From JAPOVO01 sp026708165 (GTDB lineage Bacteria; Chloroflexota; UBA11872; VXNJ01): a stretch of DNA of 64,000 bases. The notes under the pieces are model-generated. The model saw only the letters and a list, made by a program, of their open reading frames with translations, ran no database searches and was not told where the DNA came from. This document shows, one piece after another, positions 44,007-52,735 of the stretch (position 1 is the first letter of the stretch; each line of letters begins with the position of its first letter). Location of the stretch: the NCBI GenBank assembly GCA_965208775.1, contig OZ242360.1, positions 1,798,001 to 1,862,000 on the forward strand, written 5' to 3'. A program made the position numbers and the translations under genes.

Positions 44007-44750
44007 ATGTCAGCGAGTTTCAACGCGCCAGATATGAACGACTCCCGCCAGGCCGAACCTGTCAGCGTTTACGTTGTACCGGCGCCCGAGGGCGCCGTGG
44101 CTTTTTTCGATACTGATTCGGTAGAACTCGATTCGGGAAGTTCGGCGCTTCGCGTCGACATTTACTGTCCGTTCGACATCAGCGAAGGCGAAGCCGAATA
44201 CATACGGGCCGAAGTTGAATCGGAGCTTGTCGCCTATGCCAAGCGCAACGCCTATAGGAACGCGCGTTGGCCGTTGTTTGCGGCTTTGGGGATTGTCGAT
44301 CTTGTTTTGCTGGCTCTGCTTCTGATCTTTGTGTTCATCAACGGGGACAGATCGTTTCTCGTGTTTTTCTGGGTGTTTGGCGTCGTGTTCCTCGCCGGGC
44401 CGCTTGCGGCTCTCAGGTTGATATCGGCGAGGCGCAGGTGCCGCTGGGCCCGATCTCTTTTGCATACTCCCGTGGTGGCGGCCTTCGCGGGTCGGTCGGG
44501 TGAAGGCTCGGAGGCCGTAAACAAGGTGTGGAGCGACCTCGGACGGGCAGGCACCCGCAGGGACCTGGCGACTCTGGAAGAAAGCTGCCGCCTCGTTCGC
44601 TGGGGTGCCGGTGTTCGCTTCTATCGCGGATTGCGGCTCGGAGGCGACGACGCGCCGGACTCCCGATCGCTTGTTCGCAAACTAACGGGTCTGTTCATAG
44701 CGGATATCGAACCAAGGCCCAGATCGTACTTTCCGTGCCGTACGTCGTAA
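44007..44750 (+). CDS. Membrane protein, first gene of unrecognised cassette
   Basis: This 247-residue protein has a soluble N-terminal region (residues 1-85), two adjacent transmembrane helices at ~90-112 and ~118-140, and a soluble basic C-terminal half. I do not recognise a family. It is divergent from mnmG and starts a five-gene plus-strand run with overlaps or very short gaps, so it is probably cotranscribed with the following four genes. Confidence 0.6.
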   Translation: MSASFNAPDMNDSRQAEPVSVYVVPAPEGAVAFFDTDSVELDSGSSALRVDIYCPFDISEGEAEYIRAEVESELVAYAKRNAYRNARWPLFAALGIVDLVLLALLLIFVFINGDRSFLVFFWVFGVVFLAGPLAALRLISARRRCRWARSLLHTPVVAAFAGRSGEGSEAVNKVWSDLGRAGTRRDLATLEESCRLVRWGAGVRFYRGLRLGGDDAPDSRSLVRKLTGLFIADIEPRPRSYFPCRTS

Positions 44751-45535
44751 GACAAGCTGTTTGCCTCAGCATTCCCGTTATGGACGGTACCGTCGTTCAA
44801 GCTTCACGGGCATCGAGACGGCTTTTGGGAGAAGCCAGCGACGTGTTTCGAGGGGAGCCGCCGCGCATCGCCGTCATCGCGGCGGTCGCTAGCGGGTCGG
44901 CCACCACCAAGGAAGACCTGCAATTCGCCTGCCGCCTGGAGACTCGACGGCATTACGTTCGCGGACCGGCCACTGGCATCGGGGCGACTCGCGGCATGTC
45001 GGGGGTCGGGCGTGCGGTGCTGCGCGGTCTGCTGGGAATCGCCCTGATCATCGCGTCCGGCGGCCACTGGATTCCGGCGCTCGCCGGACTATGGCTGTTG
45101 GGACTGAGGGATATGCTCGCATGGAGTCGATTGACTCGGGCGGCCTCGGGCGGTTCGCCCGGCCTCGCGGGGATAAGCGTCGTTAGGGCCCCCCATCAGG
45201 GACTCGCGGAGTTGCGTGAAACGATGACCGTGAACCTGGAAGAAAAGCTGGCCTATCTGGAGGCATACGAAGCGAGCGTCAAGCTGGGCATTCCCGAGGC
45301 CGCGGAGCTTTACACAAAGCTGTTGCGGAATCCGAATCCCGGCTCGCTGTCGCCCGAAGACGGAATCTGGCTGCCCGATGCGAGCCGCGCCAGGGAGGCG
45401 CTTGTCGCGAGTCCTATCGACGAGCCGGAAGAAGACCTTTACGTCGATGCCGAAATCGTCGACGCCGAGATTGTCGTTGAAGAGTCGCCCCTGGCCGGGG
45501 ACCCGCCCGGCAGGGAATCCGAAAACTTCGATTGA
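44735..45535 (+). CDS. Hypothetical membrane-associated protein
   Basis: This protein of 251-266 residues has start options GTG 44735 (16-base overlap with the previous gene) or ATG 44780. The middle carries two hydrophobic segments (VLRGLLGIALIIAS and PALAGLWLLGL). The C-terminal third is helical and then strongly acidic (EPEEDLYVDAEIVDAEIVVE). I do not recognise it. It overlaps the next gene by four bases. Confidence 0.55.
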   Translation: MPYVVRQAVCLSIPVMDGTVVQASRASRRLLGEASDVFRGEPPRIAVIAAVASGSATTKEDLQFACRLETRRHYVRGPATGIGATRGMSGVGRAVLRGLLGIALIIASGGHWIPALAGLWLLGLRDMLAWSRLTRAASGGSPGLAGISVVRAPHQGLAELRETMTVNLEEKLAYLEAYEASVKLGIPEAAELYTKLLRNPNPGSLSPEDGIWLPDASRAREALVASPIDEPEEDLYVDAEIVDAEIVVEESPLAGDPPGRESENFD

Positions 45536-46593
45536 GCGTCAAGGCGCCCCCGTATTCCCTGAAGATACCGGTGCATCACCGGGATGTGTTCTACCCGCTG
45601 CTCGACGACGAATCATGGGCCGAGGAGTTTGCGAGAATACGCCTTCCTTACGAGACCCGTGTCCTGGCCGAGGGGCAGATTGGACCCCGGACGTGGGTGC
45701 GTTTGAACTCGTACACCATCGGCGAGGGGGGCGGCGGCGGTTCAGTCTGGATCGAGCTTGCGTCGCGAAGGCCGAGTCCCGCCGAGATCGTCGCGGGCAG
45801 GGGGCTCCTGCGCGCGTTCGCTTCGGACTCTTCCGAGCGGCGGCGCATTTTGAGCCAGATGCTCCTCCACATCATCCTGCTGGAGTATGCCGAGGAGTCT
45901 CAACGCCCGTTGTGGCACGCTCCGTCGAATGCCGTCGGCGTGCAGGGCGCGTTGGTAGGCGCCGAGACCATCGCCTCGCCGGTCCTTTGGAGCGCGCTGG
46001 AAGCCGATCTCAACCAGAACCGGCCGTCCACCGTGGTCGCGCTGCGCGATGCCGGCGGAGTGGGCGGACTAGAAGGATTCGACGGCTTTGCCACCTCCGC
46101 GGTCGAAGTTCCCGCTGGCACTCGTCTCAAGATATTGACTGAAATTGAGAACTACTGGAGCCGCTTTGGCCGTATTTCCACTCCCGGAAGCGGCCTGAAG
46201 TGGGTCCAAAGACAGCTCGGTCCGCATCGTGACCTGAATGCCGCGTCTACTATTTCAAACCTCATGCGCTTCGGTGAATACCGACGCCGTTACCGGTCGA
46301 TCCCGCGAAAACTCGAGGACGGTGAGCTGGGTGCGTACTACCCGCGCAACGCCGTCGAGGCCGCTGCCTGTGCCTCGGCGTCGCTCATTCCCGTCGCGCC
46401 CGGAGTGTTCTGGGACGTCACCGACGGCTCCGCCGGCGACGCGCAAACGACGGCCGGTTACTCGCACCGCAACCACGGCGCTAATTCGTACACCGCCATC
46501 GCTACCTCGATGCGGCAGGAACAGCGCGCAAACTTCCTGCTTGCGGCGTTATCGGCCGTAATCGTGGCGTCCGCATCCTCGACGGCGGCGTAG
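45532..46593 (+). CDS. Hypothetical protein of the SPFH-RodZ cassette
   Basis: This 353-residue protein starts at a TTG that overlaps the previous stop (TTGA). It is mostly soluble, with alternating strands and helices and a Gly-rich turn (GEGGGGGSVWIEL). A hydrophobic stretch near the C-terminus (FLLAALSAVIVASAS) could be a tail anchor. I do not recognise a family and see no catalytic motif. Confidence 0.55.
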   Translation: MSVKAPPYSLKIPVHHRDVFYPLLDDESWAEEFARIRLPYETRVLAEGQIGPRTWVRLNSYTIGEGGGGGSVWIELASRRPSPAEIVAGRGLLRAFASDSSERRRILSQMLLHIILLEYAEESQRPLWHAPSNAVGVQGALVGAETIASPVLWSALEADLNQNRPSTVVALRDAGGVGGLEGFDGFATSAVEVPAGTRLKILTEIENYWSRFGRISTPGSGLKWVQRQLGPHRDLNAASTISNLMRFGEYRRRYRSIPRKLEDGELGAYYPRNAVEAAACASASLIPVAPGVFWDVTDGSAGDAQTTAGYSHRNHGANSYTAIATSMRQEQRANFLLAALSAVIVASASSTAA

Positions 46594-46602
46594 CGTTTCA
46601 CC

Positions 46603-48240
46603 ATGACGAGCGGGCCTGACCGTGACGAGATCGAGGACGCCGAAGTTACGGAATTCGATGCCGAACTGGTCCCATTCGACGAGGACCTCTTGGACGAGGG
46701 GCTCCCGCCCGAGGCCGAAACCGAACTGGACGACGAGCCTGAAAAGAAATTCCCCGAAGGCGTCGAATACGCCGAAGTTCCGAATCCGTTTACTGAAGGG
46801 ACGCTGCTTGCCCACGATCCGCAGGCGTTGCTGCTGGCTCTGACCGACCCGGGGCCGCAGCTTCGAACTCTAGTGTGCAGCGATCCGGAGACGTCGGACG
46901 GGGCCGTCGCGGGAATAGACGAGGTTAGGGATATCGAGGAGTCGGCGCTCAAACGCGCCAGGGCGGCGCGGCGCGCGCGGTCGACTCGCAGGCTGTTCTG
47001 GCGAATTACGGCCGTTGGACTGGCTTTCACCGTCGCGTCGTTGCTAGGTGCGCTGGGTCTGCTTGTCACCACGATGCCGGCCATTGGGCCGGCCGTCGGC
47101 GAGTTCGTCAGCACTGCCGGATCCTCCGCCGGCGGCCTTCCGCTCGGAATCGCCATAGCCTCGGTTCCTTCGCTTTTCATAGTCTGGAAGACAAGCAAGC
47201 GATTCGACGCCGGATTCGCCGCCAAACCATCGAAATCCGGCAAGCGTCTCGATCCTCAAGTGCATCGCAGCGGCGGACAGGAATACTCTGATTTCTTGGA
47301 CGAGATCCGACCGCTGATCGAGGAGTCGCGCCAGCTTTCATACCGCAGACGTTCTCTTACGGGCGAAAACGCCAAGCGCCTGGAGGCGCTGTTCGAAACA
47401 ATGGTGCGTGTCAGCAGGCGCCACGGAATTCACGCTGCAGCCTCGATGTATAGCGACTTCACAACCCGGATGTGGCGGGCCAGCGCGCTCGCCCGAAGGC
47501 GGATCGCTTTCGTAGCTTTGCGCGGGGCGCCGACGAAGATTGCCGATATAACTGCGCCGTACTCCACTCGCGGGTCCCCGCGCGGGGTCGGCGGCTTCGC
47601 GGCTTATCTGCGACTACCCGCCGGGGTTTTGGCCGCGGTGGCGCTGTTTCTGCTCGGTGGTCTCTACCGCCTGCCGCCGGAGGAAGCGGAGGTCTTGCGC
47701 CCCAATCAGGTCTTTGCCTTCCCGCAGATTCTGGACGTCATTTCGGTTACGAACTTCTCACGCGACCAGTTTCCCGAAATCTATATCGATTCGGTAACCG
47801 CCGTCGACGGTCCCGGCTGGTTCTGGAGCTGGCCGTCGCCGCTGACCCAGCGCGAGCACGTCAATCTCTCCAACCGCAAGGTGAGAGTCGAGTCGTTCCT
47901 GGGACTCCGGGGCGACGGGTCCACCGAAATCGTTAGCGTGGAGATGACCTTCAGTGTCCGTGATACGGGCAAGTGGATCGCACTGGGCAGATCGAGTGAT
48001 GGTGACAGGGAGGTCAGAGATCGCTTGAGCCAGCTTCTCGCGGACCACATCGCCGATGTGAAGGAAGAGCGGGCGGCGCTGCCCGGCCGACCCGCCAACA
48101 TCGCCGAAGCCGTCAAGGACGACATGCTCGACGTGCTGACCAGCTTCGTTTCCGACATCAACATCGAGGCCGAAGTCGAAGACCTTGGCATTCACGTCGA
48201 CTCCGCCGACGACTACGGCTTCGGGTCGTATCGGTCCTGA
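46603..48240 (+). CDS. Membrane protein with SPFH/HflK-like domain
   Basis: This 545-residue protein begins with a very acidic region (residues 5-60). It has hydrophobic segments at ~131-156, ~176-195 and ~336-354, then a C-terminal region like SPFH (band 7) proteins of the HflK type: GLYRLPPEEAEVL, a strand with PGWFWSWPSPLTQREHVNLS, then VEMTFSVRDTGKWIALG and helical VRDRLSQLLADHIADV. SPFH proteins scaffold membrane domains and regulate proteases such as FtsH. No HflC partner is adjacent, so this is an atypical member. Confidence 0.55.
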   Translation: MTSGPDRDEIEDAEVTEFDAELVPFDEDLLDEGLPPEAETELDDEPEKKFPEGVEYAEVPNPFTEGTLLAHDPQALLLALTDPGPQLRTLVCSDPETSDGAVAGIDEVRDIEESALKRARAARRARSTRRLFWRITAVGLAFTVASLLGALGLLVTTMPAIGPAVGEFVSTAGSSAGGLPLGIAIASVPSLFIVWKTSKRFDAGFAAKPSKSGKRLDPQVHRSGGQEYSDFLDEIRPLIEESRQLSYRRRSLTGENAKRLEALFETMVRVSRRHGIHAAASMYSDFTTRMWRASALARRRIAFVALRGAPTKIADITAPYSTRGSPRGVGGFAAYLRLPAGVLAAVALFLLGGLYRLPPEEAEVLRPNQVFAFPQILDVISVTNFSRDQFPEIYIDSVTAVDGPGWFWSWPSPLTQREHVNLSNRKVRVESFLGLRGDGSTEIVSVEMTFSVRDTGKWIALGRSSDGDREVRDRLSQLLADHIADVKEERAALPGRPANIAEAVKDDMLDVLTSFVSDINIEAEVEDLGIHVDSADDYGFGSYRS

Positions 48241-48243
48241 CTG

Positions 48244-48990
48244 ATGGAGGCCGATCCGGCGGAGAGTGGGACTGTCGGGGCGATTCTTCGCGCCGCGCGC
48301 GAAGAGAAGAACATAAGCGTGGAGGCCATAGCCGCCGGAACGCACATCCGGCTCAACTTCCTTCGTGACCTCGAGCGCGACAATCTGAGCGCCCTGCCTC
48401 ACAAGGTCTACGTAACCGGATTCATCAGAAATTACTGCGATTTCCTGGACATCGACCCGCAATACGCTCTCGACGCCTACGAACTGCAGACGGCGACGCC
48501 GGGCGTCAGGATGATGCCGGATACCCGAATACCCATTGGAACGGGCAGGCGCGTATCGTACCGATCGCTGCTGATTCTGCTCGCCGTTTTGGGCGTGCTC
48601 GTCATCGCTACCAACTTCCTTATTCGGAACTATCGATCACCCGACGCTTCGACAACCGTCGCCTCGACCGTGCCGCCTACAGAGACGGTCACGGTGCAAA
48701 AGGTCCTGCCCGCCTTCAACGTACCCACGCCGGCCGCGGATTCCAGGGCGATTGCGATCTTCTTTGAGATAGCCGCCGAGATGAACGTGAACGTCCGGGC
48801 GAGCGTGGACGGCAAGCAGGTATTCGACGGATTTATGGGCCCGGGCGAACACAAGCTGTGGACCGCCTCGGAGTCCGTCTCGCTTGTCACCGACAATGCG
48901 GGAGGTCTGCGGGTTACCGTCAACGGGCAGCCCGAAGGCCAGCTTGGGCGTGTCGGCGAGCGCCTCGAGCGGCGATGGGAAGCGAACTAG
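48244..48990 (+). CDS. RodZ-like HTH membrane protein
   Basis: This 248-residue protein has an N-terminal Xre-type helix-turn-helix (GTVGAILRAAREEKNISVEA ... RLNFLRDLE, residues ~8-75) and a transmembrane helix at ~100-122. A Thr/Pro linker leads to a DUF4115-type C-terminal domain (VNVRASVDGKQVFDGFMGPG, GLRVTVNGQPEGQLGRVGE). RodZ anchors MreB and helps keep rod shape. No mre genes are nearby. It is the last gene of the cassette. Confidence 0.8.
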   Translation: MEADPAESGTVGAILRAAREEKNISVEAIAAGTHIRLNFLRDLERDNLSALPHKVYVTGFIRNYCDFLDIDPQYALDAYELQTATPGVRMMPDTRIPIGTGRRVSYRSLLILLAVLGVLVIATNFLIRNYRSPDASTTVASTVPPTETVTVQKVLPAFNVPTPAADSRAIAIFFEIAAEMNVNVRASVDGKQVFDGFMGPGEHKLWTASESVSLVTDNAGGLRVTVNGQPEGQLGRVGERLERRWEAN

Positions 48991-49023
48991 CGCACGGCGG
49001 CGGTTAGACCGTCTGGAACGTGG

Positions 49024-49050
49024 TCTCCGGCGGATAACCGGAGATCTTCG
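49024..49050 (+). terminator. Possible terminator after the cassette
   Basis: The arms TCTCCGG and CCGGAGA with a seven-base loop lie 34 bases after the RodZ-like gene and are followed by a mixed TCTTCGT stretch. The stem is sound, but the T tract is poor, so this is a tentative call. Confidence 0.35.
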
Positions 49051-49118
49051 TCCTGCAGCCCGTGGGGCTAGACTGAGCGGCGCGTTCAGATTGACTTGGT
49101 TAGAACGGAGGTCCGGCG

Positions 49119-49874
49119 ATGGGAGAGCTTGACGGTCAGGTTGCCGTCGTCACCGGCGCGGGAACGGGCATAGGCGTTTCGATTGCCCGTCACCTTGCGG
49201 GCGCCGGCGCGAAGCTGGTCGTCTCGGCCTACAACAGTTTCGATGGGGCGGAGGACCTGGCCAGGTCGCTTTCGGAGACAGGCGAGGCCGTCGCGGTCAA
49301 GAGCGACTTTCGCGACGCCGCGAACGCAACCGGCGTGGTCGAGGCCGCGATCGACTCATTCGGACGACTCGATATCGTCGTCAATAACGCCGGTTACACA
49401 ATGGACAAAGCGTTTGCCGACTGCACCGAGCAGGACTGGGACGACCTGCTCAACATCAATCTGAAGGCGATGTTCGTAACGTGCTCGGCGGCGGCGGCGC
49501 ATCTCATATCGCGTCAATACGGCCGCATAATCAACCTGAGCTCGGTGCACAGCGTCCAGCACGTGCCGGGCTTCGTGTTGTACGGCACGACCAAGGGCGC
49601 CATAAACGCGTTCACTCAATCGCTGGCGGTAGAGCTGGCCCCGCACAAGATAACGGTCAACGCGATAGCCCCGGGAGCGATCTACGTGCCGCGCTACGAC
49701 CGGACCGGAGCCGACAAGGAAGCCATCGCGAGCAGGATCCCGGTTCGCGCGCTTGGCGACGTAGACGACATCGGTCGGGCCGCGGCTTTCCTGGCGTCGC
49801 CCGACGCGGACTACATAAGCGGCGAAGTTATGTTCATCGACGGCGCGCTTACGTCCCGCATGCGTCTCGGCTGA
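49119..49874 (+). CDS. Short-chain dehydrogenase/reductase (FabG-like)
   Basis: This 251-residue SDR has the cofactor motif TGAGTGIG, NNAGY, and the catalytic triad in INLSSVHS and YGTTK. GGAGGT precedes the ATG at seven bases. The sequence is closest in style to 3-oxoacyl-ACP reductases and glucose dehydrogenase-type SDRs; the substrate is open. It is monocistronic and convergent with an aldo/keto reductase. Confidence 0.9.
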   Translation: MGELDGQVAVVTGAGTGIGVSIARHLAGAGAKLVVSAYNSFDGAEDLARSLSETGEAVAVKSDFRDAANATGVVEAAIDSFGRLDIVVNNAGYTMDKAFADCTEQDWDDLLNINLKAMFVTCSAAAAHLISRQYGRIINLSSVHSVQHVPGFVLYGTTKGAINAFTQSLAVELAPHKITVNAIAPGAIYVPRYDRTGADKEAIASRIPVRALGDVDDIGRAAAFLASPDADYISGEVMFIDGALTSRMRLG

Positions 49875-49906
49875 TAGCTGAGAGCCGCGCGCTCGTCAGA
49901 GCGCGG

Positions 49907-50833
49907 CTAGTTTCCCTCCAGCCAGTCGATCTCGTCGTCTCCGAGCGCCAGGGCGCTCGCCTCGATCAACTGGTTTAGCTGTTCGAGATTCTCCGGAGAA
50001 ACGATCGCCAGCGACGGGTATTTCTGGCTCAATACGTAGGCGCAGGCGACCTGGGTGGCGTTGAGATTGCGCGAACGCCCGAACTCGGAAACCCGCTGCA
50101 GGCGCTTGCGGTTTTCCTCGTTGCCGTACGTCCTGACCATGTCGTCGTAGTCGGCATCCTCTGGGCCGAGCTTGCGACTGAAGAAACCGCGGCTAAGCGA
50201 TGACCAGCAAAAATTGGGCATTCCGGTCTCCACGAGCCAGTTGCGGTAGTCCGCGTCCATCTCCAGGCACTCCCACCACATCGGTTCGTTGGTCACTGCC
50301 AGCCCCGCGTAGTTGCTCACCACGGCGAAACCTTTCAGCCCGTTCTCGCCGGCGTAGTCGTTCGCGGCCCGGACTCTCGCCTGCGTCCAGTTCGACGCCC
50401 CGAGCACGCTGATTGACCCGGCGCTGACGTAGTCGTTGAGCCAGCCCACGATCTCGCCGACCGGAACTTGAGGGTTGTCGCGGTGCATCAGGAAGATGTC
50501 GATTCGGTCGGTTTGCAGCGCCTTCAGGCTTTCGGAAACATCGCTTTCCAGCGCTTCCCTGGTAACGCGGCGCGTGAAACCGCGGGGGTGACATCCCTTG
50601 GTCAAGACCGTGAATTCATCCCGCGCTCCCCGGCTGGCAAGCCAGTTTCCGATTGCCTGCTCGCTCTCGCCGCCGCCGTAGATTCGCCCGGTGTCCACGA
50701 TGTTGCCTCCGGCTTCGACGTAGACGTCCAGCCGCTCGTTGGTTCCCTCCTGATCTTTGAGGAAAAATCTGTCTGAACCCATGACGAGGTTCGACACCGG
50801 AAAGCTGAGTCCGGGAATGTCTACGTAGTCCAC
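49907..50833 (-). CDS. Aldo/keto reductase
   Basis: This 308-residue NADPH-dependent oxidoreductase has the AKR tetrad: Asp in NIVDTGRIY, Tyr in IYGGGESE, Lys in LTKGCHP and His in IFLMHRDNP. The C-terminal cofactor region is normal (QVACAYVLSQKYPSLAIVSP). The substrate is unknown. Confidence 0.9.
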   Translation of the reverse strand: MDYVDIPGLSFPVSNLVMGSDRFFLKDQEGTNERLDVYVEAGGNIVDTGRIYGGGESEQAIGNWLASRGARDEFTVLTKGCHPRGFTRRVTREALESDVSESLKALQTDRIDIFLMHRDNPQVPVGEIVGWLNDYVSAGSISVLGASNWTQARVRAANDYAGENGLKGFAVVSNYAGLAVTNEPMWWECLEMDADYRNWLVETGMPNFCWSSLSRGFFSRKLGPEDADYDDMVRTYGNEENRKRLQRVSEFGRSRNLNATQVACAYVLSQKYPSLAIVSPENLEQLNQLIEASALALGDDEIDWLEGN

Positions 50834-51049
50834 CGAATAGCCTCCTGCGCGCTTTCGTGATGATTCTGCAAGTCGGGTTGCCGCAGTCTATCCGCTATCG
50901 CCGCCGCCTTGACGCCCGCGCCGATTGGAGCAAGGCGATTCAGCCGCCCCGGCGTCGGCCCGCTTGTCGAACGCCGAAGCGATTGTGTGTTATACACCTC
51001 GACGCGTGGAAGTAAGCACCGGCATGTAATTCTCGACGGAGGTCGCATC

Positions 51050-51526
51050 GTGAGTCCCCAGTTGAAGGTAGGCGATACGGCGCCGCAATTCTCCGCGCCC
51101 GCCACCAGGCGCAATCCCCTGGTTTTGTCCGACCTACTCGAAGACAAGACGGTCGTGCTGGCGTTCTATCCCAAGTCGTTCACCGGAGGCTGAACTCACG
51201 AGCTCCGGAAACTTCAGGAGCTATATCCTCAGTTTGAGGAAGCAGGAGCGGAGGTGGTTGGGGTCAGCGCCGACGATCTCTCGACTCAGCAGCGCTTCTC
51301 GGAGAGCTTCGGCGAGGGTCTGCAATTCCCACTTATCGCCGATTCGGCCTGCGAAGTGATGAGCGCCTACGGTTCTAAGATGCCCGACGCCGACATGAGC
51401 AGTCGCATGACGTTCGTGGTCGACCGCAACGGCAAGATCGCCTACGTCAATCCGGACGTTGACGCGCGCAGCGATGCCCAGTACGCGGCGCTGATCGAGA
51501 GCGTAAGCGCGCTGGCCGGAGGCTAA
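51050..51526 (+). CDS. Selenocysteine-containing peroxiredoxin (UGA read as Sec)
   Basis: The frame has GTG at 51050 with GGAGGT seven bases upstream. It runs through an in-frame TGA at 51191-51193 and ends at TAA 51524-51526, giving 158 residues if TGA is decoded. Before the TGA comes VVLAFYPKSFTGG and after it THELRKLQELYPQF. In peroxiredoxins (AhpE/PrxQ type) the peroxidatic Cys occupies exactly this place (FYPKxFTxGC-T). Sec would act as the peroxide-reducing residue. There is no resolving Cys five residues later. The frame after the TGA keeps good coding character (VVGVSADD, FPLIADSA, RMTFVVDRNGKIAYV). A hairpin starts seven bases past the TGA. A nonsense mutation is the alternative. Confidence 0.82.
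51191..51222 (+). promoter_or_regulatory. Putative bacterial SECIS element
   Basis: The TGA at 51191-51193 is followed after seven bases by AGCTCC (51201-51206), a ten-base loop starting GG, and GGAGCT (51217-51222), a perfect six-pair stem. The apical loop starts 16 bases after the first base of the TGA and has Gs in its first two positions. Both features fit the general description of bacterial SECIS hairpins that recruit SelB. Confidence 0.7.
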
Positions 51527-51587
51527 AGCAAGGATCGCGCGGAGTTGCCCATCGGCGGGCTTGGTCTGTCGTTCGGCGTCCGCCCGT

Positions 51588-52616
51588 CTATCTTGCCGGA
51601 GAGCCCCCGAGTCTGGCGGCCACTTCGGGCGCCCAGTACGTGATCACGATGTCCGCGCCCGCCCGGACGATTGCGGTTAGCGCTTCATCAACCGCGCGTT
51701 GCTCGTCGATCCAGCCTCGCTGCGCGGCGGCCTTGACCATCGAGTATTCGCCGCTCACGTTATAGGCCGCGATAGGCGTGTTGAACTCCGCCCGCGCCGC
51801 CGCAATTACGTCGAGGTAGGCCAGCGCGGGCTTTACCATGACGATGTCGGCCCCTTCGTCGATATCCAGCTCGATCTCGCGCAGCGCCTCGCGCACGTTC
51901 GGCGGGTCCATCTGATAGGTCGAGCGGTCGCCAAACTGCGGCGTGGAGTCGGCGGCTTCCCGAAACGGGCCGTAGAAGGCGCTCGCGTATTTCGCCGCGT
52001 ACGACATGATTCCAACGCGTTCGAATCCATTGTCGTCGAGCGCCTCCCGAATAGCGCCCACGCGCCCGTCCATCATGTCCGAGGGGGCCACGAAATCCGC
52101 GCCCGCCCGGGCGTGCGACAAGGCCACCGCCACCATCACGTCCAGCGAGGCGTCGTTGTCGATCTCTCCGCTGGACACGATGCCGCAGTGACCGTGGTCG
52201 GTATAGGCGCATACGCACACGTCGGAAAAGACCACGACCTCGGGAGTTGACCGCTTGATGCGTCGAATCGCTTCCTGGACGGCGCCGTCGTCGGCAAACG
52301 CGTCGGTGGCGGCATCGTCTTTGTAGCGCGGCGACCCGAACAGCAGGACCGCGGGCACGCCGGCCCGGAACGAGGACGTGGCGGCTTCGTCGGCCAGGTC
52401 CGCCGACAGACGCCGCTGTCCCGGCATGGCTTCTATCGGCACTTCGATACCCCGGCCGGTCGCAACGAAAACCGGATACACGAGCATGTCCGCCGAAAGG
52501 CGGCTCTCCCGCACAAGGCGGCGCACCGCCCGAGACTTGCGCAGCCGCCGGGGGCGTACAGGAAGGTCACGGTCCGCAGCGCCGCTATCTACTAGATTCC
52601 GTTCCAGCATTCGCAT
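51588..52616 (-). CDS. hemB: Delta-aminolevulinic acid dehydratase
   Basis: This 342-residue enzyme joins two ALA molecules into porphobilinogen. The zinc-type cysteine cluster is visible in DVCVCAYTDHGHCGIV. The two active-site lysines are in SYAAKYASAFYGPF and IVMVKPALAYLD. It is the first of three heme/siroheme genes on the minus strand, though it lies downstream of cobA-hemD in transcription order (120-base gap). Confidence 0.95.
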   Translation of the reverse strand: MRMLERNLVDSGAADRDLPVRPRRLRKSRAVRRLVRESRLSADMLVYPVFVATGRGIEVPIEAMPGQRRLSADLADEAATSSFRAGVPAVLLFGSPRYKDDAATDAFADDGAVQEAIRRIKRSTPEVVVFSDVCVCAYTDHGHCGIVSSGEIDNDASLDVMVAVALSHARAGADFVAPSDMMDGRVGAIREALDDNGFERVGIMSYAAKYASAFYGPFREAADSTPQFGDRSTYQMDPPNVREALREIELDIDEGADIVMVKPALAYLDVIAAARAEFNTPIAAYNVSGEYSMVKAAAQRGWIDEQRAVDEALTAIVRAGADIVITYWAPEVAARLGGSPAR

Positions 52617-52735
52617 CTTTGGTCACCCGGGGTTTCGTCCCGACCGGCAATTCGCCGCGCCTGTTTTCCAACCATCAAAGGCGAGACGAGGTCACCCTCG
52701 ATTGTATTCGGTCAAAGAAGAGATGCGGCCATAGC

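Noticed and set aside
46458..47243. 261-codon minus-strand frame inside the SPFH-like gene
   Set aside because: Ser/Pro-rich shadow of the plus-strand gene, without family similarity.
51191..51193. TGA as a simple nonsense mutation in the peroxiredoxin
   Set aside because: The codon sits exactly at the catalytic Cys, a SECIS-like hairpin follows at the right distance, and the downstream frame shows no decay. Not excluded absolutely.
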